Notes: generated from the sequence alone by a model not told the origin. Positions 37,684 to 46,504 are shown, counted from the first letter of the stretch. The stretch: 64,000 nucleotides of DNA from an uncultured Nocardioides sp. (GCF_947488515.1 NZ_CANKZF010000001.1:1054001-1118000), one strand, 5' to 3'. Program-made: numbers and translations.

Positions 37684-37688
37684 CGTTT

Positions 37689-37705
37689 ATACCCCCCAGG
37701 GGTAT
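37689..37705 (+). promoter_or_regulatory. CsoR-type operator ATACCCC-N3-GGGGTAT
   Basis: Perfect 7-bp inverted repeat (ATACCCC/GGGGTAT) around CCA, 9 nt before the ATG of the DUF4396 gene. It matches the G-tract palindromes bound by CsoR/RcnR-family metal- or sulfur-responsive repressors. No CsoR gene is in the window. Confidence 0.65.
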
Positions 37706-37714
37706 CTTCGACGC

Positions 37715-38410
37715 ATGGACCACGGCACGCTCCCCGGAGCCGGGCAGGGCTCCCACCACGACATGGGCAGCAGCAACGCGATGGCGGTCTCCGCCACCCT
37801 CCACTGCCTGACCGGCTGCGCCATCGGCGAGATCCTCGGCCTGATGATCGGCACCGCCCTCGGGTTGGGCAACCTCAGCACGATCGCCGTCGCGATCGGT
37901 CTGGCGTTCGTGTTCGGCTACACCCTGTCGACCCTGCCGCTGCTGCGGGCGGGGCTCGGGGTCGGGGCCGCCCTGACCGTCGTCCTCGCGGCCGACACTC
38001 TCTCGATCGCGACGATGGAGATCGTCGACAACCTGGTCATGGCCGTCATCCCGGGCGCCATGGAGGCGGGCCTCGTGAACCCGGTGTTCTGGCTCTCGAT
38101 GATGCTCGCGCTGACCGTGGCGTTCTTCGCGGCCTGGCCGGTCAACCGCCACCTCCTCGCGCGCGGCAAGGGCCACGCCCTGACCCACCACTTCCACGGC
38201 GTCGAGCCGGAGGGCGCGCGGCGCTTCATCCCGGACCTCGCGACCTCGACGCTCGTCGCCGCCATCGTCGCCTTCATGCTGGGCGGCCTGGTCGTCTCGA
38301 TCGCCGACGAGCTCGAGGCACCGCCGGAGACCGGGCACGCCGCGGCGCAACTTCCGGCGTCCTTGGTGCGTCCCCCTACCGCTGCGCCCAGGGCGATGCA
38401 CGGACAGTGA
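37715..38410 (+). CDS. DUF4396 membrane protein
   Basis: 231 aa. The N-terminus is rich in His and Met (MDHG..., SHHDMGSSNAM), a pattern often seen in copper-handling proteins. About five or six hydrophobic segments follow (TGCAIGEILGLMIGTALGLG, IAVAIGLAFVFGYTLSTLPL, AALTVVLAADTLSIATMEI, VFWLSMMLALTVAFFAAWPV and a last one near residues 180-200). This is the DUF4396 pattern, a family with no proven biochemistry, often found near copper-resistance genes. The CsoR-like palindrome immediately upstream supports control by copper or a related signal. Function as a metal-linked membrane protein is inferred. Confidence 0.8.
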   Translation: MDHGTLPGAGQGSHHDMGSSNAMAVSATLHCLTGCAIGEILGLMIGTALGLGNLSTIAVAIGLAFVFGYTLSTLPLLRAGLGVGAALTVVLAADTLSIATMEIVDNLVMAVIPGAMEAGLVNPVFWLSMMLALTVAFFAAWPVNRHLLARGKGHALTHHFHGVEPEGARRFIPDLATSTLVAAIVAFMLGGLVVSIADELEAPPETGHAAAQLPASLVRPPTAAPRAMHGQ

Positions 38411-38519
38411 CACCCGAGGTGGTAGTCGTCTCCGCGACGTCCGTCCTGAGCCTGGCTCGACACGTCATCGGCCCGCGGCCCTCGCAGGTCCCTGTTCCGC
38501 TCACCTTCCTGGAGTTCTC

Positions 38520-39956
38520 GTGGCCCCTGTCGCTCCCCTGTCCGCCTGGATCGCGCTCGTCGCCACGTCCGCCGTGATGGCCGTGCCGGGTCCAGCGTCG
38601 GCCGACGTCCCGACCTGCCAGGGAAGACTCGCCACGATCGTGGGCCCGACGACGGGGAACAGCACCGCAGGGACGCCGGGCGACGACGTCGTCGTCACGA
38701 CAGCGGAGGGCGCGTCCGGTCGGGGCACCATCGACGCGGGCGACGGGAACGACCTCCTCTGCATCGTCCCGGGCGCCGGCACCATCCCGCACCCGAACAT
38801 CGACTCGACGTTCGACGTCCTGATGGGCGCCGGGAACGACACGGTCGTCGTGGAGGAGACCCGCAACACCAGCTACCTGCGCGTCACCCTCGGCGACGGC
38901 GACGACACGTTCCTCGGCTCGAGCCGACCAGAGACCGTCTTCGCGGGCGACGCCCAGCTGGAGTACCCCAACCTCGGCGGAGACTCCGGCCGCGACCACA
39001 TCGACGCCGGCCTCGGCTCGGACACGATCTACAGCGGGTCGCCGTCCCCGGACATCCCGAACGACGACACCGTCATCTCCGGCGCTGGCGGTGACTCGCT
39101 CTACATCGGCGGGAAGGGCGCCGTGCTCGACAACGGCGGCACGGCCGGCGACGGCACGGGCGACAACCTCGCCATCATCCACCAGGGCTGGCTGCGGCGA
39201 CACGTCACGGTCGACAACGCATCCCGCACGGCCACGTCGGACGCCGGAGAGCTCATGCGGTGGAGCAACGTGAAGTTCTTCCACGTCTTCGTGGACTCGC
39301 CGCTCACGTTCACGGGGTCGGATGCCGGCGAGGTCCTGACCGTGACGACGAGCCTCGCGCCGGTGTACCGCTACGCGACGACCGTCGACGCCGCCATGGG
39401 TGCCGGTGACGACGCGGTCCGGTACGCCACCGGCCCGATGAGCGGAACCCTCGACGGCGGTGAGGGCGACGACTCGATCGAGATGCCTCACTGCTCGACG
39501 ATCGACTACCGGCTCGGGAGGTGGTTCAGGTGCGGCGACACGACCGCGGACGGAGGACGCTTCTCGTTCCTGACCGAGATCGATCGGTTCGAGGGCAAGG
39601 CGCTGGTGACGGCCGGCCGCCGGGCCGACATCGTCGGCACGCAGGACCGGGACGTGATCGTCGTCCGCGCCCCTCGCATCCATGTGAACGCTCGCGGCGG
39701 GGACGACCGCGTCACGGTCTCTCCCTACGCGAAGACGAAGGTCTCGACCCTGCTCGGCGGGAACGGCGACGACATCCTGATCGGCGGGAAGCGCACTGAC
39801 CGGCTCTCCGGTGGTGCGGGACGCGACCTCCTCGTCGGTCGCGCCGACGACGACGTGCTCATCGGCGATCGCGGGCGCGACACGGCCCGCGGCGGCTCCG
39901 GGATCGACCGCTGCTCAGCGGAGGTCGCGCGGCGGTGCGAGGTCCCGCGGACCTGA
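38520..39956 (+). CDS. Secreted protein with RTX-like calcium-binding repeats
   Basis: 478 aa with a Sec signal peptide (IALVATSAVMAVPGPASA, cleavage near residue 29). Throughout the chain run Gly/Asp-rich repeats (GDGNDLL, GAGNDTVVV, GDGDDTFLG, GGDDRVTV, GNGDDILIGG), ending in a classical haemolysin-type block (GGAGRDLLVGRADDDVLIGD) near residues 435-460. RTX repeats fold as parallel beta rolls when calcium binds outside the cell. No enzymatic domain is visible. GTG at 38520 has GGAG 6 nt upstream. The C-terminal Cys pair in IDRCSAEVARRCEV is unusual for RTX proteins, which usually lack Cys, and may cap the roll. Confidence 0.82.
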   Translation: MAPVAPLSAWIALVATSAVMAVPGPASADVPTCQGRLATIVGPTTGNSTAGTPGDDVVVTTAEGASGRGTIDAGDGNDLLCIVPGAGTIPHPNIDSTFDVLMGAGNDTVVVEETRNTSYLRVTLGDGDDTFLGSSRPETVFAGDAQLEYPNLGGDSGRDHIDAGLGSDTIYSGSPSPDIPNDDTVISGAGGDSLYIGGKGAVLDNGGTAGDGTGDNLAIIHQGWLRRHVTVDNASRTATSDAGELMRWSNVKFFHVFVDSPLTFTGSDAGEVLTVTTSLAPVYRYATTVDAAMGAGDDAVRYATGPMSGTLDGGEGDDSIEMPHCSTIDYRLGRWFRCGDTTADGGRFSFLTEIDRFEGKALVTAGRRADIVGTQDRDVIVVRAPRIHVNARGGDDRVTVSPYAKTKVSTLLGGNGDDILIGGKRTDRLSGGAGRDLLVGRADDDVLIGDRGRDTARGGSGIDRCSAEVARRCEVPRT

Positions 39957-40050
39957 CCCGGACGGGAGTCGGCCTGAGAGGCTGAGCGCGTGGACGGCAC
40001 TCACGGTGGAGACCGGCGGAGTTCGGCGAGGCCGAGATGCGCGACAGTCG

Positions 40051-40764
40051 CTAGCTGGAGGCGTGCGCGGCGGTCAGGTCGACGGTGTGCCAGGGCTCCA
40101 TGGCCATGAAGTGCTCGTCGCCGGCGGTTCGGTAGCGAAATCGGGCGAGGGTCACGGAATCGAGGACGATGTCGTGCTGGACGGAGGACCTTCGTTCCTC
40201 CGCCCAGGCGATGAGGCCCTCCGGGTCGACGACGGGCGCTGCGAAGTGCACCACGCTGGCGTACCAGATGTCCCGCTGGTGTCCTTGCTCCTCGAACCAC
40301 GCGAGGGGTCCGAGGGCAGCACGCAGCTGCCGCATGAGCTCCCACGGTCCGTTGTCCACCGGTTCCGCCTGGACGAGGACTCCGCCGACGGACAGCGTCA
40401 CTCCGGTGAGACGCAGCCTGATGCGTGGCGACGCCCGACCCACCTCGTCCACCGCCGCCTTCCAGGCGTCCGCGATGGGCTCACCCGGGTTGGCGGCTTC
40501 CCGATAGGGCTCCAGCGCGCGCACTGTGAAGTGGCTGGCGTCGACCCTCCCGGTGGCGAAGTGTCGAGGTCCCGCATGGGTCAACGCCTCGTCCATGACG
40601 GCGGCCAGCACGTCGCGCGTCTGCTCGTCCGGGACGCAGACCACGCTCACGGGCCAGCGTCCACCGTCGAGGGGCCGCCGGTCCTGTCGATGAGCGCCCG
40701 CGAGCAGGGCCGGGACGGCCTCACCCATCAAGCGGTCGAAGACCGGGTTGGCGGGGACGGACAC
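40051..40764 (-). CDS. Putative 2H phosphoesterase-like protein
   Basis: 237-aa cytoplasmic protein. Near residue 77 there is HFTVRALEPYRE, resembling the first HxT/S motif of the LigT/2H phosphoesterase superfamily, and near residue 173 SVVHFAAPV, in the place of the second motif but with Ala instead of Thr/Ser. The beta-alpha pattern in between and the spacing of about 95 residues fit the fold. Relatives act on 2',5' or cyclic phosphates of RNA or nucleotides; the degenerate second motif leaves activity uncertain. GTG at 40764. Neighbours give no context: it is convergent with the RTX-like gene. Confidence 0.5.
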   Translation of the reverse strand: MSVPANPVFDRLMGEAVPALLAGAHRQDRRPLDGGRWPVSVVCVPDEQTRDVLAAVMDEALTHAGPRHFATGRVDASHFTVRALEPYREAANPGEPIADAWKAAVDEVGRASPRIRLRLTGVTLSVGGVLVQAEPVDNGPWELMRQLRAALGPLAWFEEQGHQRDIWYASVVHFAAPVVDPEGLIAWAEERRSSVQHDIVLDSVTLARFRYRTAGDEHFMAMEPWHTVDLTAAHASS

Positions 40765-40842
40765 CTCACGGACCCTACTGATGACCGCTCACGCCTTGGC
40801 GCAAGCAGGGATCGTCAGATCCGGCTGGTCAGAGGCGCGCGA

Positions 40843-41520
40843 TCAGTACCAGCCGTTGCCCTGCTTGAAGCTCCACGCGCTGCAGGGGGTGCCGTAGGTG
40901 TCCTGGATGTACTCCAGTCCCCACCGGATCTGCGACTCGGCGGAGGTCATGTAGTCCGCCGGCAGCTCGTGGAGCTCGGTGAGGGCCTGCGGGATGCCGT
41001 ACGCCGACGAGGTCGGGTTGTCGGCGTCGATGCGCCAGTCCGACTCGCTGACGTAGAGCGAGTCGAGGCAGGAGAACTGGTCGGAGGAGAAGCCGTACGC
41101 CGGCAGCAGCGCGCGGGCGATGTCGCGCGGGTCGCCCTCGGACAGCTTCTCCGAGCGCGTCACGGCCGAGCCGCCTGACATCGCGAGCGTCGTGGCCTTC
41201 GCCTTGTCGGTCCGACGTGCCGAGCGCGAGACGACCTGTCGCGACGAACGCTCGAGCGTGGTCGCGTCCACCGTCGAGCCAGCGGCCTTGCTCGTGGCCT
41301 CGGCGGACGGGCTCGGGGTGGTGGTCGCCACGTCCGCGGCGGCGGGGGTCAGCACGTCGGGGTCGCTCGCGGCGAGGCCGCCGGTGACGCTCACGCCGGT
41401 CACGGCGGCTGCCAGTCCGGTCAGGACGACGCCGGTGCGCAGGGCTCGACGGGGCGCGCGCGCGGCCTTGTGCTTGCCGGGGACGCGGTGCTTCGGGACG
41501 TACTTGTCTGACTTCGGCAC
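40843..41520 (-). CDS. Secreted lytic transglycosylase-like protein
   Basis: 225 aa. A basic N-terminus (MPKSDKYVPKHRVPGKHK) is followed by a hydrophobic signal or anchor (TGVVLTGLAAAVTGVSVTGG, residues 30-49). A Ser/Thr/Ala-rich spacer leads to a C-terminal domain (residues about 130-225) of the soluble lytic transglycosylase type, with the catalytic Glu in YVSESDW, AYGIPQAL, and QIRWGLEYIQDTYGTPCSAW. It ends GNGWY, a frequent terminus of actinobacterial members. It would cleave peptidoglycan glycan strands outside the membrane. A 400-nt region upstream holds a hairpin and a GGTCACG direct repeat. Confidence 0.82.
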   Translation of the reverse strand: MPKSDKYVPKHRVPGKHKAARAPRRALRTGVVLTGLAAAVTGVSVTGGLAASDPDVLTPAAADVATTTPSPSAEATSKAAGSTVDATTLERSSRQVVSRSARRTDKAKATTLAMSGGSAVTRSEKLSEGDPRDIARALLPAYGFSSDQFSCLDSLYVSESDWRIDADNPTSSAYGIPQALTELHELPADYMTSAESQIRWGLEYIQDTYGTPCSAWSFKQGNGWY

Positions 41521-41653
41521 AGGGGCTCACGGGGGTTGACGACAGGGGGTGTCACGCCGGGTGGTGCACGGAGGCGCGGGGGCGACCATAAAGACCTGGT
41601 CCGGCGGGACGGGGCGGTGGTGCGGGGGATCCCGGCGCCCGGCCGACGACCGC

Positions 41654-41671
41654 GGTCACGGAACGGTCACG
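41654..41671. promoter_or_regulatory. Direct repeat GGTCACG at 11-bp spacing
   Basis: GGTCACG at 41654 and 41665, about 135 nt before the transglycosylase start codon. Direct repeats of this kind are bound by response regulators such as MtrA, which controls cell-wall hydrolases in actinobacteria. Assignment to MtrA is a guess from context. Confidence 0.35.
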
Positions 41672-41831
41672 AGCCACCATGCATGAGGGTTCAACCACGT
41701 GCAAACCGAACGGCACAATTGGGCCCGTCCCTTGCGTCACAACAGTGTCGCTGCGTCTCGTCAGTCCCATCTGCCACGGCTCGTGACGATCGCCACCGCC
41801 TCTGCCGGGTGGCGCGGGCCCGTCGCGCGGC

Positions 41832-41907
41832 GCTGTAACGCCGGGTTAGGTGCTGTACCCACCCGGATCTGTCATAGGGGGTACAGGCAGTAACCCGGCG
41901 TTACAGC
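41832..41907. repeat. 76-nt near-perfect palindrome with two-tier stem
   Basis: Outer arms GCTGTAACGCCGGGTTA (41832-41848) and its exact complement at 41891-41907 give a 17-bp stem. After a 4+4 nt internal loop, CTGTACCC (41853-41860) pairs with GGGTACAG (41879-41886). It stands 22 nt after the phoH2 stop, so it could terminate that transcript, but its size and the GTAAC-N5-GTTA symmetry within each arm also suit a protein-binding or mobile palindromic element. Confidence 0.75.
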
Positions 41908-41928
41908 CCACCAGGCGGCGCCGACGGG

Positions 41929-43284
41929 TCAGAGGGTGACGTCCTCCAGCATCTCGGTCACGAGCGCGGCGATCGGCGAGCGCTCCGAGCGGGTCAGGGT
42001 GACGTGGGCGAAGAGCGGGTGGCCCTTTAGCTTGTCCACCACCGCGACGATGCCGTCGTGGCGGCCGACGCGGAGGTTGTCGCGCTGGGCGACGTCGTGG
42101 GTCAGGACCACCTTGGAGTTGGCGCCGATGCGCGACAGCACCGTCAGGAGCACGTTGCGCTCCAGCGACTGGGCCTCGTCGACGATGACGAAGGCGTCGT
42201 GGAGGGAGCGGCCGCGGATGTGGGTCAGCGGCAGCACCTCGAGCATCCCGCGGTCCATCACCTCGTCGATCACCTCCTTGCCGGCGAGGGCGCCGAGGGT
42301 GTCGAAGACCGCCTGGGCCCAGGGGGACATCTTCTCGTTCTCCGAGCCGGGCAGGTAGCCGAGCTCCTGCCCGCCGACGGCGAACAGCGGCCGGAAGACC
42401 ACCACCTTCTTGTGCTGGCGGCGCTCCATCACGGCCTCGAGGCCGGCGCAGAGCGCCATCGCCGACTTGCCCGTGCCGGCGCGGCCGCCGAGGGAGACGA
42501 TGCCGACCTCGGGGTCGAGGAGCATCTCGAGCGCCACCCGCTGCTCGGCCGACCGGCCGTGGATGCCGAAGGCGTCGCGGTCGCCGCGGACGAGGTGCAC
42601 GCGCTTGTCCGCCCCCACCCGGCCCAGCGCCGTACCCCTGTCCGAGAGCAGCACCAGCCCGTTGTGGCAGGGGAGGTCGCGGGCCTCGGCGAGGTCGATG
42701 ACACCGTCCTCGTAGAGCTCGTCGAGGTCGCTGGCGAGCACCTCGAGCTCGGCCATCCCGGTGTAGCCGGTGTCGGAGCTGCTGATGGCCTCGGCGCGGT
42801 ACTCCTCGGCGTCCAGCCCGACGGCCGAGGCCTTGATCCGCAGCGGGAGGTCCTTGCTGACCAGGGTGACCCGGTGGCCCTCGTTGGCCAGGTTGCGGGC
42901 CACGGCGAGGATCCGGGTGTCGTTGTCGCCCAGCCGGAAGCCCGACGGCAGCGACTCCGGGTCGGTGTGGTTGAGCTCGACGCGGACCGTACCGCCCTCG
43001 GTCCCCACAGGGACGGGCTGGTCCAGGCGCCCGTTGACGATGCGCAGCTCGTCGAGGGCCCGCAGGGCGGAGCGCGCGAAGAACCCGAGCTCCGGGTGGT
43101 TGCGCTTGCCCTCGAGCTCGGTGATCACCACCACCGGGAGCACGACCTCGTGCTCGGCGAAGCGTTTGGTCGCGGCCGGGTCGGCGAGCAGGACGCTGGT
43201 GTCGAGGACGTACGTCCGGCGGGTGCTGCTGGGCGGAACGGTGCTGAGCGGTGCGGAGCTGGGTGAGGTCTTGCTGCTGGCCAC
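41929..43284 (-). CDS. phoH2: PhoH2: PIN-domain ribonuclease fused to PhoH ATPase
   Basis: 451 aa. An N-terminal PIN domain ([13 protein letters not shown], with acidic residues such as [10 protein letters not shown], residues about 25-165) precedes a PhoH-like P-loop ATPase with Walker [13 protein letters not shown] near residue 269 and [11 protein letters not shown] near 385 as Walker B. Such PIN-PhoH fusions are sequence-dependent RNA helicases with RNase activity, as described for mycobacterial PhoH2. GTG at 43284 is preferred because AAGGGG lies 6 nt upstream; GTG at 43317 has no spacing for a ribosome-binding site. It is separated from uppS by 218 nt. Confidence 0.9.
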   Translation of the reverse strand: MASSKTSPSSAPLSTVPPSSTRRTYVLDTSVLLADPAATKRFAEHEVVLPVVVITELEGKRNHPELGFFARSALRALDELRIVNGRLDQPVPVGTEGGTVRVELNHTDPESLPSGFRLGDNDTRILAVARNLANEGHRVTLVSKDLPLRIKASAVGLDAEEYRAEAISSSDTGYTGMAELEVLASDLDELYEDGVIDLAEARDLPCHNGLVLLSDRGTALGRVGADKRVHLVRGDRDAFGIHGRSAEQRVALEMLLDPEVGIVSLGGRAGTGKSAMALCAGLEAVMERRQHKKVVVFRPLFAVGGQELGYLPGSENEKMSPWAQAVFDTLGALAGKEVIDEVMDRGMLEVLPLTHIRGRSLHDAFVIVDEAQSLERNVLLTVLSRIGANSKVVLTHDVAQRDNLRVGRHDGIVAVVDKLKGHPLFAHVTLTRSERSPIAALVTEMLEDVTL

Positions 43285-43502
43285 GACTAACCCCTTGCTG
43301 CGGGTCGGCGCGCGCACTCCTCGCCCGGCCCGATGTCATTCAACGGACCGGAGAGCTCCCATCTGAGTGCCCAAGGTGTGCCTCCCGGTTCAGCCGGCTT
43401 CCCCACCTGCTGATGTCGCGAAAGTACGCCCGTGGATCACCCGATCCGGGGCGACACGCCCGAACGCGAGGTGACGGTCGGGTGACGTCTGCGAGCCGCC
43501 GC

Positions 43503-44282
43503 TCAGCCGCCGAAGCGGCGCTCGCGCTCGGCGTACGCGCGGATGGCGCGCAGGAAGTCGACGCGCCGGAAGTCGGGCCACAGGGCCTCGCAGAAGTAGA
43601 ACTCCGAGTTGGCCGACTGCCACAGCAGGAAGCCGCCGAGGCGCTGCTCGCCCGACGTGCGGATCACGAGGTCGGGGTCGGGCTGGCCCTTGGTGTAGAG
43701 GTGCTCGGCGATGTGCTCGACGTCGATGATGTCGGCGAGCTCCTCCAGCGAGGTGCCCTTGGAGGCGTGGTCGGCGAGCAGGGCGCGTACGGCGTCGGCG
43801 ATCTCGCGGCGGCCGCCGTAGCCGACCGCGACGTTGACCAGCACGCCGTCGATGTCGCGGGTGCTCTCCTCGGCTGCCTTGAGCCGTTCGGCGGTCTCGG
43901 TGGGCAGCAGGTCGAGCGCTCCCACGGGGTGGATCCGCCAGCGGCCCGCCTCGGCGAGCGACTCGACGGCGCCCTCGATGATCTTCAGCAGCCCGGTGAG
44001 CTGCTCGGGCGGGCGGTTGGTGAGGTTGTCGCTGGAGAGCAGCCACAGCGTGACCACCTCGACGCCGACCTCCTCGCACCAGCCCAGGAGCGGACGGATG
44101 TTGTCGGCGCCGGCCTGGTAGCCCTCAGCGGTGTTGAGCCCGACCGCCTTGGCCCACCGGCGGTTGCCGTCGAGCATGACCCCCACGTGCTTCGGGATCT
44201 GGTCGTGGGGAAGGAACTTCACCATCCGGGACTCGTAGGCCGGGTAGAGCACCCGTCGCACGGCGTCCTTCACGTTGACCAC
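43503..44282 (-). CDS. uppS: Isoprenyl transferase (polyprenyl diphosphate synthase, UppS family)
   Basis: 259-aa cis-prenyltransferase that elongates an allylic diphosphate with isopentenyl diphosphate to make the polyprenyl carrier lipid for cell-wall assembly, or a shorter Z-isoprenoid. The N-terminal HVGVMLDGNRRWAK carries the catalytic Asp, LLSSDNLTNRP follows, and the C-terminal RTSGEQRLGGFLLWQ and SEFYFCEALWPDFR match the signature. The VMLDGNRRWAK form instead of IIMDGNGRWA is typical for the actinobacterial short- or medium-chain group, so the chain length is uncertain. GTG at 44282; GTG at 44273 would also fit. Divergent from the hemolysin III gene. Confidence 0.93.
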   Translation of the reverse strand: MVNVKDAVRRVLYPAYESRMVKFLPHDQIPKHVGVMLDGNRRWAKAVGLNTAEGYQAGADNIRPLLGWCEEVGVEVVTLWLLSSDNLTNRPPEQLTGLLKIIEGAVESLAEAGRWRIHPVGALDLLPTETAERLKAAEESTRDIDGVLVNVAVGYGGRREIADAVRALLADHASKGTSLEELADIIDVEHIAEHLYTKGQPDPDLVIRTSGEQRLGGFLLWQSANSEFYFCEALWPDFRRVDFLRAIRAYAERERRFGG

Positions 44283-44363
44283 GTCTCGATGGTAGCCGCC
44301 CTGTGACGCACTCCTCGGGGCATAGACCCGCGTGACTTGAACCCGTTTGGGTACCTTCACACC

Positions 44364-45092
44364 ATGGAGACCCCTCGCGACCGCGTCGAGCACGCCGTGG
44401 AGCGTGCCGGCGAAGTGATGGCCGACAAGATGGCCGAGATCAAGCCGCACCTGCGCGGCTGGCTGCACGCCGCCACCGCGCCGATCGCGCTCGCCGCCGG
44501 CATCGTGCTCGTCGCGCTCTCCCCCACGGCCTCCACCCGCGTCGGATCGGCCGCCTTCGCGTTCTCCGCGCTCCTGGTCTTCACGGTCTCGGCGATCTAC
44601 CACCGCGGCACCTGGTCGCCGCGCACGTGGGCCTTCCTGCGCCGCTTCGACCACGCCAACATCTTCGTCCTGATCGCGGGCACCTACACGCCCTACGCCC
44701 TGCTCTTCCTCGAGGGCAGCGCGCGTACGACGCTGCTGCTCGTCGTCTGGATCGCGGCGATCGCGGGTGTGTTCTTCCGCGTGTTCTGGACCGACGCGCC
44801 GCGCTGGCTCTACACGCCGATGTACATCGCCCTCGGCTGGGCGGCGGTGTTCTTCATCCCCCAGTTCATGGAGGGCGCCAACCGCTTCAGCAGCGGCATC
44901 GCGGTCGCCACGCTGGTGCTCGTGGCGGTCGGTGGCGTGCTCTACACGCTCGGTGGCGTGGTCTACGGCCTCAAGCGCCCCAACCCCTCGCCCCGCTGGT
45001 TCGGCTTCCACGAGGTGTTCCACTCGTTCACCATCCTGGCCTTCGCCGCCCACTACGTCGGCGTCTCGCTCGCGACGTACTCCCTGCGCTGA
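44364..45092 (+). CDS. Hemolysin III/YqfA-family membrane protein
   Basis: 242 aa with seven hydrophobic segments after a charged N-terminal helix. Conserved family residues are present: SAIYHRGTW, FDHANIFVLIAGTYTPY, and FHEVFHSFTILAFAAHY, the His/Asp/Glu set shared with the PAQR (adiponectin receptor-like) superfamily. Family members are integral membrane proteins; a cytolysin role is based on one Bacillus protein, and a hydrolase-like or regulatory membrane role is equally plausible. ATG at 44364 has TACCTT 6 nt upstream, pointing to a leaderless message. Confidence 0.88.
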   Translation: METPRDRVEHAVERAGEVMADKMAEIKPHLRGWLHAATAPIALAAGIVLVALSPTASTRVGSAAFAFSALLVFTVSAIYHRGTWSPRTWAFLRRFDHANIFVLIAGTYTPYALLFLEGSARTTLLLVVWIAAIAGVFFRVFWTDAPRWLYTPMYIALGWAAVFFIPQFMEGANRFSSGIAVATLVLVAVGGVLYTLGGVVYGLKRPNPSPRWFGFHEVFHSFTILAFAAHYVGVSLATYSLR

Positions 45093-45183
45093 CCGTCGCC
45101 GTGCCCTTGCTCACGTCGGGCAACGATCGGCCGCGCCCGGTCGTCGTACAGGGGAAGCCCTGTCCCCCACCCCCCTTCGCGAG

Positions 45184-45582
45184 ATGCCTGACTCCCCCAT
45201 CGACACGCCCGAGCGGACCGACCGGACCGACCGCCAGCCCTTCCTCGACCTGAGCCTCCCGCAGCTCGTCGCGGGCGCCGCTGCCGCCGCGACGTCGGCG
45301 ATCCTGATCAGCCACCTGAACCTCCTCGGCACGGTGCTCGGGGCCGCCTTCGCCAGCATCGTCTCCGCGGTCGTCACCGCCGGTCTCGTCGGCGGCTGGC
45401 ACCGCGTGCGCACGGTGCCGAGCCGCTTCCCACGCAACGTCCACGGCATGGTGGTGACCGCCGTGGCGCTCGGCCTGGTCGTCCTGGCGGCGCGCGAGGG
45501 TCTCACCCTCGTCACGCAGGACCTGCCGCGCGGCACCTTCGCCGCGCGATGGCTCGCCGAGGTCGGCCTCAGCCGAGGCTGA
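45184..45582 (+). CDS. Small membrane protein, unknown
   Basis: 132 aa. A charged N-terminus (PDSPIDTPERTDRTDRQPF) precedes two or three hydrophobic segments (LVAGAAAAATSAILIS, VLGAAFASIVSAVVTAGLVGG and MVVTAVALGLVVLAA). No domain is recognised. Its last 14 nt overlap the 3' end of the opposing DUF1353-like gene, with both stop codons in a short palindrome. ATG at 45184 is the only start giving the full hydrophobic region; no strong ribosome-binding site is visible. Confidence 0.6.
   Translation: MPDSPIDTPERTDRTDRQPFLDLSLPQLVAGAAAAATSAILISHLNLLGTVLGAAFASIVSAVVTAGLVGGWHRVRTVPSRFPRNVHGMVVTAVALGLVVLAAREGLTLVTQDLPRGTFAARWLAEVGLSRG
45569..45582. terminator. Short palindrome spanning both overlapping convergent stops
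   Basis: TCAGCC (45569-45574) and GGCTGA (45577-45582) are perfect inverted repeats around GA; each contains one of the two convergent TGA stops. A 6-bp stem with a 2-nt loop is weak as a terminator. Confidence 0.3.
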
Positions 45583-46504
45583 ACAAGGCGAAGACGACCA
45601 GCGAGGCGGCGACGACGACGCCCGCCAGCACCCAGGCCGCGACGGGCGAGCGTCGGGCCAGCCGCTCGAGGGCGAGGTAGCTCGCGCCGATGACGGCGAG
45701 GCCAACCGTGACGTGGAGCAGCACAGCGAGCATCACCCCGGCGATCGCGCCCGCCATCCGCAGCCGGCCCCAGAGCAGGCTCAGCGCCAGCGGCAGCACG
45801 ATCGCCCCCGCGAACCCGCCCGCCAGCTCCGCCCACCACGGCCGCTCGCCCATCCAGGGCACGTCGACGGCACCCACCCACGAGACGTCGAACAGGTCGC
45901 CGGTGGCGCAGTAGCCGAGGTAGCCGATCGCGGCGATCGTGACGCCGGCCGCCACCCGGTAGGACCAGTGCTTGAGCGGCGACCACGGCACGGCCCGGCC
46001 GACGAAGATCGTCGCCACGGTCACGGCCGACCAGACGATCCAGCGACGGATCACTCCCGTGCCGGTGTCGGCCATCGCGTCGCGGAAGACCCGGTCGGCC
46101 TCGACCCGGTCGACCACGTGCCCCTCGGTGGAGACGTAGGACGCGGGGTCGTCGCGACCGGCCACGAGGGCGTCGTGCAGCAGCGCAGCAGGCAGGTGGG
46201 CCCCGGTCTTGGGCACCAGCCAGGTGAAGAGGGCGGGCACCGAGGTCAGGTCGGTGCGGAAGCCCGCGTCCGCAGGGACCAGCAGCTCGCCGAGGTGGCG
46301 GTCGCGGTAGGCCAGTCGACGCTCCAGGGCGAACGTCTCGACGCCCTCCTCGGAGTGCCGCTCGAGCACGATGCGCGGATCGGACCCGGGGTCGGGCGGC
46401 TGGCCCGGTCCAGCCGCTGTCGGCAGCGTGCCGCCGTCGTAGAACCGGCGCGGCTCCACCGCGACCTGTCTCCCGATCGATCCGACGCGCTCCCGAGCCT
46501 GCAT
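45569..46504 (-). CDS. DUF1353-like protein with C-terminal membrane helices
   Basis: 311 aa. Residues about 55-150 look like a DUF1353 domain: VPADAGFRTDLTSVP, LPAALLHDALV with a conserved HD, and RVEADRVFRDAM. In phage and bacterial genomes this domain is of unknown function, with conserved Asp/His. The second half (about 155-311) has four or five transmembrane helices, which is longer than a plain DUF1353 protein and suggests a membrane-anchored variant. ATG at 46504 has CAGACT 6 nt upstream. It overlaps the convergent small membrane protein gene by 14 nt. Confidence 0.65.
   Translation of the reverse strand: MQARERVGSIGRQVAVEPRRFYDGGTLPTAAGPGQPPDPGSDPRIVLERHSEEGVETFALERRLAYRDRHLGELLVPADAGFRTDLTSVPALFTWLVPKTGAHLPAALLHDALVAGRDDPASYVSTEGHVVDRVEADRVFRDAMADTGTGVIRRWIVWSAVTVATIFVGRAVPWSPLKHWSYRVAAGVTIAAIGYLGYCATGDLFDVSWVGAVDVPWMGERPWWAELAGGFAGAIVLPLALSLLWGRLRMAGAIAGVMLAVLLHVTVGLAVIGASYLALERLARRSPVAAWVLAGVVVAASLVVFALFSLG

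Larger units (their letters stand above)
41521..41928. other. 408-bp intergenic region upstream of the transglycosylase gene
   Basis: No coding sequence is credible here. It contains GGTCACG twice with 11-bp spacing (41654-41660 and 41665-41671) and a long hairpin at 41832-41907. It was searched on the minus strand for a c-di-AMP (ydaO-type) riboswitch, a frequent leader of such genes, and none was recognised. Confidence 0.7.

Noticed and set aside
41521..41831. c-di-AMP riboswitch upstream of the transglycosylase gene
   Set aside because: The conserved ydaO-type core sequences were looked for on the minus strand and not found.
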